This document shows, piece by piece, positions 54,301 to 64,000 of a stretch of DNA of 64,000 bases. Numbering within the stretch: position 1 is the first letter of the stretch; each line of letters starts with the position of its first letter. The translations under genes were made by a program, and so were the position numbers. The notes below the pieces were generated by a model. That model saw only the letters and a list, made by a program, of their open reading frames with translations. It was not told the origin of the DNA and searched no databases. Origin of the DNA: Lepus europaeus (taxonomy: Eukaryota; Chordata; Mammalia; Lagomorpha; Leporidae); assembly GCF_033115175.1 (NCBI RefSeq), contig NC_084843.1, forward strand, positions 60,304,474-60,368,473, written 5' to 3'.

Positions 54301-55848
54301 GACACTGCGGGAGGACGTCCTGGTGTGGGCCGTGCCCCTCTCCCACCATCGCTGCCTGGACTCCTCTGAGTTCCGGCGTCGAGTTCCGGCAAAGGCGTCA
54401 GCTGCCTTCGCGGAGCCCTCCCTGTGTGCAGCCACTGTGGGAGTGGTGCTAAGCCACTCGTGAGCGCGACAGTGTACAGCATGCAACCTGCTGCGTGCCA
54501 GACCTTGCTTTTCAAGATCTCTCTGGGCCCGAAGGCACAGGTATGGGAGTATTTCACCTGTTTTACCCGGAAGGAGGCCAAGACAGGAAACGCATAAGAG
54601 ATTTGCTCCCAGGTACAGAGCAGGTGACGGCTGCGTCCTTGTTGTCCGTGCTGCCACCCTGGGCTCTGCCTGCATTCTCACGGGTTCCCTGCCTAGGACC
54701 AGGATGGACACCACCTGGCAAGACACTTGTGTGGGTCATGGGAACCGCGGGCCCACAAACCCCACTATCATTTTCCAGGGGGAGCCAGCCGTCCCAGGGG
54801 TGATGATGGAGTTTGCCCTTGAGACTGAACTGGGGCAGGTCCTCGGTGCCCTGGAGGGCAGAGGCAGAAGCTGCACCTGGGCTGTGAGAGAGGGCGGGGC
54901 GGGGGAGGCCGGGCAGCCGCACACCTGGAGCCCTGTGTCGGGAGCCCCGCTGTCGGCAGGCGGGGAGCCGGGGTCAGGAAGGGGGAGAGATGTCTGTTCT
55001 TTCTGGCCTGGGAGAAACAGCAGGTGGGTTGTGTGCCGGTGGGAGTGACCCCGCGGGGCGGAGCAGGTGCTGAGGGAGAGGAGGGAGCACAGCTGAGTGA
55101 ACTCGAGGCTCGGGTGCACAGGGGCCCCAGACTTGGAGGAAGACGGCTCAGCTGTCGTCAGGAACGGAGGCAGCCAAAGATCACCATAATGCCAGTGAAG
55201 TTCTGGTCAGGATGCAGCCGATGGTGCCGTGCTTCAGCCACAGCCTGTGATTGGCACCAACCGGCTCTACCTGTTGGCCTGCAGCTCCAGCCACCTGTGA
55301 GGCTCGCTGAGTCCTCATTCCACAGCGGAAAGCGGACGCCAGGAGTAACTGCTGGGTCCTAAGACAAAGGTGGGGCCTGCAGCCAAGGGTCTCCAATTCA
55401 GCCGAGGGTTTGAGGGGCGCTGGGCAAATACCCAGATTCCAGCTGGGGCCCCGCTACTGCTGCCCCGTGGGCCTGCTACAGCCAACGGCCGGGGCACAGG
55501 TGGCCAGGACCATCTCCCGCCTCTGGAGAGCAGGTGCCATCCTGGATGCAGAAGGCTTGTGGCACTCCCGGGGGCTGAGCTCAGCGCCACTCAGCTTTCG
55601 CGCCAGACGGGAAGGGCTCCATTTGTCAGTCGCCATGCTCAAATCCGAGTTCAGAGCGCAGTGCTGGGTGAGGCGTCCTGCCCCCCGCCCCTATAAAAAA
55701 CATCAAGGCACAGTTGTGCCTGGGCCCTGTCATCCAGAAGTGGGGATAACAAGGATGACCTCGGGGTCAGGCCAGACAGGAGGGGGCCCCAGGCTTCCTG
55801 CCACAGCGCCTGGGTGAGTGGCAGCCGGGCACACACTGCAGCGCCCTC

Positions 55849-55849
<1 letters not shown>

Positions 55850-55880
<31 letters not shown>
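55850..55880. repeat. Poly(C) run of 31
   Basis: Thirty-one consecutive C residues on the + strand. A 21-24 nt T-rich run follows at about 55976-56006. Length is likely to be uncertain in the assembly. Confidence 0.95.
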
Positions 55881-55881
<1 letters not shown>

Positions 55882-55972
55882 AAAGCCCTGCAGGCTGCCC
55901 AGTCACCAGAGCCGGCGCGGATGGCTGCTCCAAACCATTTGGAAAAAATTAGAACCCAAAGTGAGTCATTTC

Positions 55973-56003
<31 letters not shown>

Positions 56004-56929
56004 TTTGGTTCCTTTGTCCACCCTCTGATTCTGACTGCGGACCCAGCCAGCGTGCCGTTCCCAAGACACACCTGGGATGGCTTTTCCTTCCGTTTGTAGC
56101 TCTTGCCGCGTCCTATAGAGGGAGAGAAAAAGGCGGCCGGAAATGCTGCCAGCCAGGCCCTGGGCGGCCTCGATGTCCCCACTCTTCATTTGCTCCCCAC
56201 TTGCTCGCGGCCCCAGGCCCTCCCGGCTGTCCCTGGCTCCCTCTCTGCCTTCGGTTTTATTTCTTCCTGCACATGTCCTTAGAATCCAGGGGCGATTTCC
56301 CCGACAAAGGAGAAGATAGCCAGGGCCGTAAGTGCGCGAGCGCTCCTTAGCGTGACTGATCACTGCAGGTCTCCAGAGGCCAGGACCCCAGGGAGAGTCT
56401 GGGTGCGTGTGGGCACTTTCTGTGCGGGCAGGCATGGACTGGGAGGGGCCGCAGCAGTGGCAGGTGCTGCACTGGCCTCTCCCCAGTCACGAGCAAGCAT
56501 GCATGTGTGCAGAGGCCTCGGAGCCTAGCAGCCTGTGGTTGCAGCCCACACACGGAGAGACCGCCTCCCCCACGCTGGGTGAGGAAGTGCCTGCTGGGGC
56601 TAGCCAGGGCCATCCGGGGCTCCCTTGGCTTTCCTTCGACACAGGGCAGCCGGAGCTCACAGACCCCTCCTCTGGCCGCGGTGTCGCAGGCACGGCCCTT
56701 GTCCCTGGTCCTCGGTGATGAGGGCGGTCTCCAGGGACCCCAGTGACAGCTGCCTGGGTGAGTGGCTGTGTTTCCTGGAAGGCTCCTTCCTCGTTTCGCC
56801 CGTCACATGGCTGAGGCCAGACTGCAGAAGCGGAAGGGCTGGCGGGCCTGGGCCCTGAGTCAGCGCGTCCCCCGGAGCTGCGTCCCTGCCCCCATGGGGA
56901 CGGCCAGCAGCATTTTCCTTCTCTCTCCC

Positions 56930-57242
56930 TCTTTTTAAGATAGAATTATTCGAGAGAGAGAGGGAGAGGTATCTTCCATCTGCCGGTTCACTCTCCAGGT
57001 GGCTGCAGTAGCTAGGGTCAAGAGCCTGGAACTCCATCTGGGTCTCCCACATGGGTACAGACGCCCTAGCACGTGGGCCATCCTCTGCTGCTTTCCCAGG
57101 CGCATTAGCAGGGAGCTGGATTGAAAGGGGAGCAGCCGGGACTGGAATCGGTGCCCATTGGGGATGCTGGCGTGGCAAGCGGAGGCTTAACCATGACACA
57201 GGCCCGTGGCAGACAGCGGCTTAACCACGACACCGGCCCCTG
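56930..57242 (-). mobile_element. C-repeat SINE, minus strand, with duplicated head
   Basis: Reverse landmarks AGATAGAATTATTCGAGAGA, GTATCTTCCATCTGCCGGTT and GGTCTCCCACATGGGTACAG. The head segment (GGCTTAACCAYGACAC.GGCCC) occurs twice in tandem at 57183-57240. Confidence 0.9.
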
Positions 57243-57940
57243 AGGTTTCCTTCTTGCCCACGTGGTATGAAGACCCTGGGACTGGGGAGAGCAGGCGGCA
57301 GCCTCTGACCGGGCCCCGTTTCCCTCTGGCAACACAGAGATGAGATTGGGGTCACAGGGCTTCCCTGCCAAGGGCCAGGGAGGGAGTGAGGATCTCAGTC
57401 CCTGGGGGGCCACGGGTCCCTGCTGTGGCTCACAGAGCAAGCACTGCCCTAATGGGCATGGCTGCGTCCCAGCATCTACAAAGGGTCCGTGGGCAGGCCT
57501 GGCCCCAGACGCTGCCGCACAGTGCTTCCCCACCCTCGGTTCCATGCACCGGGGGAGAGGTCCCCGCCCTGCTGAGTGCCCTGTCCCAGCGCCACTGCCT
57601 GGCGTGTCTCCTCGTCGTGCACTTGCCGACTGCTTCCTTGACTCCATGGAAGTCCCAGAAGGCGTGAACTTGGGCCCGAGCTGTGTGAGCTGCACCTGCA
57701 CTTGTCCACGAGAGGTTCCTCTCTGCATGTGTGGTGTGTCGGGCTGGCTGGAGGAAGACCCGGCACTGGGGGCTGCTCGCCAGGGCCCTGCACTCAGGGG
57801 GCATGTGGTCCCACTGTGGAGTTGTCCTGTAGCCCCGGGGCAACCCCCGACCCCGCATGTGTCACGCCTGGTACTTGGGGCGACTTTTTGTTTCCTGCTG
57901 ATGGTGCCTCCGGGATGCCTCCATGGTCTTTCCTTCTGCT

Positions 57941-57976
57941 GGCCACGGCCACGGCCACAGCCACGGCCACGGCCTT
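57941..57976. repeat. (GGCCAC)n hexanucleotide repeat
   Basis: Five GGCCAC units, one changed to AGCCAC, then a decayed unit. Frames through it read TATATA or AVAVAV and are not genes. Confidence 0.9.
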
Positions 57977-58099
57977 GGCCCCGGCCTCTCTGGTCACCAG
58001 CTAACTTAGTGCCCCTCTGACTATTTCCCTGTGAAGTCTACAGAGTGATCTCCTTAAGACAGAATAAGTAGACGGACTGTCCGCTGGACCCAACCCAGG

Positions 58100-58195
58100 G
58101 GCCCAGGCTGTGGGGCTGGCTTTGTGCTGTGTGACACTGGCCGAGTCGCCTGACCTCTCTGATCTGCGTGTTCTCAGCTACAGCACGAATCTTCC
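58100..58195 (+). repeat. MIR-like SINE fragment
   Basis: TGTGCTGTGTGACACTGGCC, GAGTCGCCTGACCTCTCTGA and TCTGCGTGTTCTCAGC match the MIR core. Confidence 0.55.
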
Positions 58196-59111
58196 CCTCG
58201 ATGAGTCCCCAGGTAAAGAGCGCCCAGGGCAGCAGAGCCTGGCGAGTGCTGGCACCGAGGCTGTCCCCTGAGAGAGTCCTGCAGTGGCTTCCTGTGGCAC
58301 CTGGACCAAGACCTGAACCCCAGCCCAGCCTGGTCACAGCCCGTATGTACCCCAGGCTCACTCTGGGGCGTGCTGAACACGCACAGCTCAGTCCCGTCTC
58401 GGGGCCAGCCAGACACTGTTCCCGCTATCCGGCGTGCTTTCCCCTCCCACGGCGCACCCTGTGGGTTTCTGCCTGAAGTTGCCTCCTCCCTTGCCAGCCC
58501 CACGTCCGTTAGCTCAGCTCTCCTTACGGCATCATCCTGACTCGGTCCTTTCCCCCGCCTGCTCACTACTCAGGTTCTCGCCTTCCTCCCCGAACACTGC
58601 CCCCAGCCTCCAGCTCACGTGGGGCTCCTGGAAGGGGCTCGGCCGTTGTGTGGTCAGTGAGTGCATGGACCCCAGGAGGGCGAGCGCTCCAGCAAGGTCA
58701 CCTGCCTCCCCGCTGCTGTCGGACCATTCGGAGGCCTCCAGAGGGCCCCAGTCCTGACACAGAGACCCCCCCTGAGCCTGCACCGGGCATCCCTTAACTT
58801 CCTCTGAGCCTCCCCGCCTCCACATGCAAGCTGCAGCCCCCACGGTGCCGGGGGGTGGGGCCGGTGCACACGGGAGCTCTGAGAAGTGCCCCGAGGCAGG
58901 CCCTTGGAGAAGCGGCTCAGTGGGACCCCGGTGGTGACATCTGCAGGCAGTGGGGAAGGGTCAGGGGTCAGAGGTACCCACTGGGGGGCGGGAGGGGGGC
59001 GGCAGTGTGTCGTGGAATCCAGCAACCTAGCAAGAATAAGGGGGGAAACAGGACGGGGCTCAGGAGGCAGCTGGCGCCAGAGCAGGCGCTGGAGGGCGGT
59101 GGTGAGGCCTC

Positions 59112-60150
59112 TGTGGCTGTAGGACGGATCCCGGCACAGGAGTGGTGTGGCCTCTATGGCTGTAGGACAGACCCCGGCACAGGGGTGGTGTGGCCTCTTG
59201 TAGCTGTAGGGACAGACCCCGGCACAGGGGTGGTGTGGCCTCCGTGGCTGTAGGGACAGACCCCGGCACAGGGGTGGTATGGCCTCCGTGGCTATAGGAC
59301 AGACCCCGGCACAGGGGTGGTGTGGCCTCCATGGCTGTAGGACAGACCCCGGCACAGGGGTGGTGTGGCCTCCGTGGCTGTAGGGACAGACCCCGGCACA
59401 GGGGTGGTGTGGCCTCCGTGGCTGTAGGGACAGACCCCGGCACAGGGGTGGTGTGGCCTCTTATAGCTGTAGGGACAGACCCTGGCACATGGGTGGTATG
59501 GCCTCCGTGGCTGTAGGGACAGACCCCGGCACAGGGGTGGTGTGGCCTCCGTGGCTGTAGGACAGACCCCGGCACAGGGGTGGTGTGGCCTCTTATAGCT
59601 GTAGGGACAGACCCTGGCACAAGGGTGGTATGGCCTCCGTGGCTGTAGGGACAGACCCCGGCACAGGGGTGGTGTGGCCTCCGTGGCTGTAGGACAGACC
59701 CCGGCACAGGGGTGGTGTGGCCTCCGTGGCTGTAGGACAGACCCCGGCACAGGGGTGGTGTGGCCTCCGTGGCTGTAGGGACAGACCCCGGCATAGGGGT
59801 GGTGTGGCCTCCGTGGCTGTAGGGACAGACCCCGGCACAGGGGTGGTGTGGCCTCCGTGGCTGTAGGACAGACCCCGGCACAGGGGTGGTGTGGCCTCCG
59901 TGGCTGTAGGACAGACCCCGGCACAGGGGTGGTGTGGCCTCCGTGGCTGTAGGACAGACCCCGGCACAGGGGTGGTGTGGCCTCTGTGGCTATAGGACAG
60001 ACCCCGGCACAGGGGTGGTGTGGCCTCCGTGGCTGTAGGGACAGACCCCGGCACAGGGGTGGTGTGGCCTCCGTGGCTGTAGAGACAGACTCCGGCACAG
60101 GGGTGGTGTGGCCTCCGTGGCTGTAGGACAGACCCCAGCACAGGGGTGGC
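59112..60150. repeat. Minisatellite: 24 copies of a 43-45 bp unit
   Basis: The consensus unit, reading TGGTGTGGCCTCCGTGGCTG then TAGG(G)ACAGACCCCGGCACAG then GGG, is 43 bp. A variant with an extra G is 44 bp, and one with CTTATAGCTG is 45 bp. I count 24 CCGGCACA-type landmarks, spaced 42-45 apart. Copies differ at few sites and the outer copies are the most diverged, as in an array growing by unequal exchange. Unit length is not a multiple of three, so it is not a protein repeat. Confidence 0.95.
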
Positions 60151-61189
60151 TGGAAGCAGGGCTCTAGGGCGGAATCTTGCCCTGCTGCTGAGGCTGTGGG
60201 ATCCACGGCAGCAGCAGGCGGTCCTTGGCCAGTGGCCGCGTCCCTCGTGTCTGTGCCTCAGTCTCCCCGTGTGCCACCCATTGCCTTCTTCTGTTACGTG
60301 GACACTGGGCATGGACTGAGGGCTCACCGGATCCTGGCGTGACTGCTTCTCATGCTCATTTCGACTGCAGAGCCCCTGCTTCCAGGCAGGGCCACCTCCT
60401 GAGGTCGCCTCTGAGGGGACGTGCTCCCGTGACACGACGCCAGCGCTGAGGCCAGGCCTTGTCTAGTGGGCTGCGAGGACACCGGGGACCCTGGAGGCAG
60501 TTTTCCCAGGGTGTGGGCAGTGAGGGCAGTGACCACATTTGCAGGAAGTTCGGTGCGAAGGGAACAAGGCGGCCAAGCCAGCGTGCTGTGGTTTTGCAGC
60601 CCAAGGGAAACTTGGGAGTGGCTTTTGACCAGCAGACGGTGGTCAGCCAGAGAGAACGGGAGAAGGGGAAATGCGGGCAGGAAAGGTGGGAGTGGACTGG
60701 GCAGATCCAGGCCGGGGCCACGCCCTCGGCATGGAAAGGAGGAAGGTGTGCAGGGAAGGTGGGGGAAGCTCCTTCCAGAAACTTCCAGGGATTCCGAAGG
60801 AGGTGTAAGGGAAGACTGAGAGCCAGCGAAACCTCTGAGCTTTTAGGGAGCAAGGCTTAGGCCTAGAGGGCAGCTGACGGGGACTCCCTGTCCCCAGGGT
60901 GGCTGCTGTGGCTAGGCCGTGTGGCCAGCTCTTCTCTGTCTGATTCTGCCCCCAGCTTTGCTCTGCCCAGGGGCCCCTGGCCACCCCACCCAATCTTGCT
61001 AGGCCTGGTCTTTGCAGCAGGCACTGTGTCCCCCCCACCCCCACAGGCCTGGCCAGGCCTCCCAGCTCCTCATGGCCTTGGCCACACACCCATTGGTGTC
61101 CTGGGCCAGTGCCCTAGGGAGACACTGCCGTGATTTTGGTTCAGGCCACGGAGCGAGGGCACTTCCCCCGTGGCGTCCCAGGCCTCGGA

Positions 61190-61800
61190 CCCTGGCTATC
61201 GGAAGGCGGCAAGTTTGCACCAAACTATTTTTGGCTCCTGCCTGCTCGCTGCTGCTAATTTCATGGCCGTGTGATCCAGGTAACGCTTGGCTGCCTTGAG
61301 CTGCCCCCTCCCCGGGCTGGAATCGCTTTTGCTCGGCCCGCAGGAGGCGGGGCCCTTCTGGAGGGGGGTGCTGCACAAAGCTGCCTCGCCGAAGGCGGCA
61401 GGGCCGGGGCACGGAGGCTGCTGCAGCTCACGACTAATTTGCTGCGCTCATTGCAAAGTGCCCAAATGGCATCCAGGGAGAGGGTGCTTAGCCAGAGCCT
61501 GCCAGAGATAAACGGGCTCGTTTCGGGGCCTCCCTGCCTGGGGAAAGCTCTTTACCTGGACTCCGCGCCCGGAATGAAATTCTTCCAGAAGAGATGCCCA
61601 GCGTGGCGCCGCTCAGCGTGGCGGAGGAGGGCGCGCGTTCCCCGTCATAAAACAGGGCCTCGCATCTGGCCGGCCGGCCCTGCCGGGTCTGTAAATTGTT
61701 GGAAGAGCATTACCCCCCTCCTGGTGTTCACCATCCGGGCCAGAGTGAAGCAGCTAAAAATGAGCTTCCTTAGAGCTGCCACGAGTGAACCAGGCAGCCC
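61190..61800. promoter_or_regulatory. Candidate conserved non-coding block in SLC29A3 intron 2
   Basis: About 600 bases of unique, non-SINE sequence with alternating AT-rich words and CpG-rich words. Examples are CACCAAACTATTTTTGGCTC (CArG/MEF2-like), ACGACTAATTTGCTGCGCTC, GTCATAAAACAGG and CAGCTAAAAATGAGC (MEF2-like). The mixture is unlike the surrounding intron. The + frames are not recognisable. Regulatory function is inferred. Confidence 0.35.
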
Positions 61801-64000
61801 CACGCCCAGGTCAGAAGTGCCTCATCCACACTCACCTGCCACCTGCCAGGGTCTGTCCACAGCCAGGGCTTGCAGCCCCCACGCCCACCCCTGGGTGGGG
61901 GGGCGCACTGGGGGTTTGAAGGGTCAGGAGAGATGAGAGGATGCTGCCCAGGCACTCTGTCCTCCAGGGTGCCGGCTGTAAGCGGGCAGTTGGGTGGCTG
62001 CCCAGGGGCTTCGCTCTTATGCTCCTTTTGTTTTTCACACGACTGGGACACGCGTGTGCCTGTGAATGAGCTGGAGGGAAGGGGGCTGCAGAGGAGAGGG
62101 GAGAGCGTGTTGCTCTGGTGCAGACTCCAGCATCAGCTGGCTCGGGAGGGACACCCACACTTAAGGGCTGGGAAGGAGACGGGCCCACCCTGAGAGAAAC
62201 ATGGCTCGTGTCTGTGGGAACTGCAGGTCCCAAGGGCTGGTCCCTAGTGATGACCCCGGGAAGGCACCCTGGCCGCCCGTCACAGCCATGGGGCAGACTG
62301 GCACAGCACTGAACCCCCAGGGACGGTGTTTGCGCTTGGCAGGAGTGGCTCCAGCATTTGTCATCCCCTAGCCCCGTGTCAGAAGCGCTCGCCAGGTGTG
62401 TGCCTCTGTGGATGTCCACCTCGGGTAGCTCTGACCTCCCCATCTGTAGAATGGGAGCAAGTCACAGCTCTGCCCCATGCTTTGAGGCTCTGGGGTCCGT
62501 GCAGCTTTGTCCAAGAGTCCGAGTTACCTGGCATTTCCCAGGGATGCCGTTTCTCTACTTGGGTTACCTGGCAGGTGCCAAGGATGATCTCTGATGTTGG
62601 GGCTGCCCGGGCCCAGGTAATGCAGGGGAGACAGATGGGGCCTTCAGAGCAGGAGCTGCCCACTCCCGTGTCCCTTTGGAGTGGTGGCTAATGGGGACCC
62701 CCCACATTAGCCTGGGGTGTGGGGTGGGGCCTGGCTGCCTGGAATCCTGCCAGCCTTTCCCACCTCCCCTGCGTCCTGTGGGGCTGGATGGATAGCACAG
62801 GCAGCTTCTCTCAGCAGCTGAGGGGTGCCTGCGGCCGGCTGCCACCCAGCACCTTGAGCTGGAGCCCCGTGTGGCGAGGACGTGCCCTCCTGTTTGCATG
62901 CGCCCCTCTCCTGGACCTGTGTGACTGCTTCCCCCTCCCAGCCGCCCCAGGGAACCTTCCACCCCCCATTCCTCCCCTTCCCTCGGCCCTGCCTGTATCC
63001 ACTGTTCCTCAGCTCTGGGCTCCACCTGCTCCCCAGGGGTGAGCCCCAAGCCCTTTCTCTACCCATCTGTCTGCATGCTGGCGCTCAGGGCCTCGGCACC
63101 GCGGCAGGTCATCAGGGACAGGTTGAAAACAGGAAGAGGCCCTGAACTGATGGGCAGTGGCCACCCAGCCAGGCTGACGGCCGAAGAATTACCGAGCAGC
63201 CTGCTGGGACGGAGAAACCTGCTCGGGCAGGACTCGCACCTGCCCTATTACATCCACCTACGTTCCAGCCCTGGCTGTTAATCTGAATCATGGTCTCCAC
63301 CAGCAATCCAGTGAGGTTCAAACTGCCCGCCCAGGCTGCAGGAGTGGAGCTGCCAGCCCCTGAGTCGTGCGCAGCACAGCCCCCGTACCCCCATGACCCC
63401 AGCATCATCACCCTGGGAGTCTCACCTTCCATGCCTCAGGGCTGGAGCTGGCCTTTGGAGCCCCGTGTGCACCTGTAGAGGTGGAGGTGGTTGCGGGGGG
63501 ACTGCTGGCAGACACAAAAGCAGCGGTCAGGCCCACGTGGCAGTGAACTTGGCGCGTGTGAGCCCGCGGCACAACACAAGTCCCCACTGGACGGACACTG
63601 CAGGCACTTTGTTGTGGGGTCAGGAGGTGGGGGGTGCTGCTGCAGAGTGTTGGAGCCAGAATTCAAATGTCTTTTGTGTCCTTGAGTAAAAGGGGAGAAG
63701 GCAGCCCCGGCGCCCCGGGAAGCAAAGCAGGTGACCCCAGGAAGGCAGCGCCAGCTGCACGTCTGCAGAGGGCAGGCTCTGCTCGTGGACGCGCTGAGAA
63801 CGGCCTCTCCTGGGCAACAGCTGTGTGCACGGACGCCGCCCAGGAGTGCGGTCCAGGGAGATGTGGGGCAGGGCTGGGGGGACAGCCCGTGCGAGCTGCA
63901 GGATCCCTGAGCTGGCCACAGCTTTGCACAGAACACCACCACCGCCTCAGGTGGGGGTGTGGGGGAGCCCCTGCACTTCGCAGGTGGGTCAGGGGCCAGG

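Larger units (their letters stand above)
46560..64000 (+). other. SLC29A3: SLC29A3 gene (equilibrative nucleoside transporter 3), 5' part
   Basis: ENT3 is an 11-helix transporter of the SLC29 family in late endosome and lysosome membranes (mitochondria in some reports) that exports nucleosides from the lumen. Human loss of function causes H syndrome and related histiocytosis. Only exon 1, exon 2 and part of intron 2 are in the window. Exon 3, which in human begins NYFESYLAV, was not found. The order UNC5B then SLC29A3 on one strand is as in human. Confidence 0.9.
49626..64000 (+). other. SLC29A3: SLC29A3 intron 2 (5' 14.4 kb), no exon 3 found
   Basis: No frame on either strand resembles later ENT3 helices. 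The region holds SINEs at 50.3 and 56.9 kb, an old L1-like piece at 50.15 kb, a GC-rich block at 50.93-51.31 kb, a C31 run, a GGCCAC repeat, a 24-copy minisatellite and a unique block at 61.19-61.80 kb. The rest, including 51.6-55.8 and 62-64 kb, is ordinary GC-rich sequence with nothing recognised. Confidence 0.8.

Noticed and set aside
59112..60150. Regular direct repeats suggestive of a CRISPR array
   Set aside because: Units are contiguous with no unique spacers, lengths drift between 43 and 45 bp, and the host is a mammal. It is a minisatellite.
49626..64000. SLC29A3 exon 3
   Set aside because: No frame resembles NYFESYLAV or later ENT3 helices on the plus strand; intron 2 appears to continue past the window.

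Overview
The window is mammalian genomic DNA, almost certainly from a lagomorph and most likely the European rabbit. It contains many copies of the tRNA-derived lagomorph C-repeat SINE, including a nearly intact young copy at 48213-48565. Its coding exons are close to human UNC5B and SLC29A3, which are neighbours in the same order and orientation at human 10q22.1. Protein and gene identities rest on remembered human sequences; no search was run.

Layout: 1-21023 is the 3' part of the large first intron of UNC5B (exon 1, with the signal peptide, lies upstream). UNC5B exons 2-17 follow on the + strand between 21024 and 35695. All splice sites are GT-AG. The joined coding length plus the usual exon 1 contribution gives exactly 945 residues, the human length. 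The order is two Ig domains, two thrombospondin type 1 repeats, an alternative 33-nt exon, a transmembrane helix, a caspase site, then ZU5, UPA and death domains. The 3'UTR is about 3 kb and ends at tandem poly(A) signals near 38640-38663.

38690-46200 is intergenic: a cluster of SINE fragments (39.0-42.2 kb), two CTCF-like motifs (42.9 and 44.1 kb) and a CpG-rich stretch. A strong CpG island with (CGGG)n at 46.2-46.9 kb is the promoter of SLC29A3 (ENT3, the lysosomal/endosomal equilibrative nucleoside transporter). Its exon 1 ends at 46631 and supplies only the A of the start codon. Exon 2 (49328-49625) carries the N-terminal tail and first membrane segment, but one base is missing from a C run near 49444, so the reading frame breaks. 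The rest of the window is SLC29A3 intron 2, with SINEs, an old L1-like fragment, a GC-rich possible enhancer, a 31-nt C run, a 24-copy minisatellite (59.1-60.15 kb) and a unique block at 61.2-61.8 kb.

I found no undescribed genetic system. The most checkable points are the SLC29A3 exon 2 frameshift, the NOVA-type YCAY cluster before UNC5B exon 8, the intergenic CTCF-like pair, the minisatellite, and several candidate regulatory islands in UNC5B intron 1.
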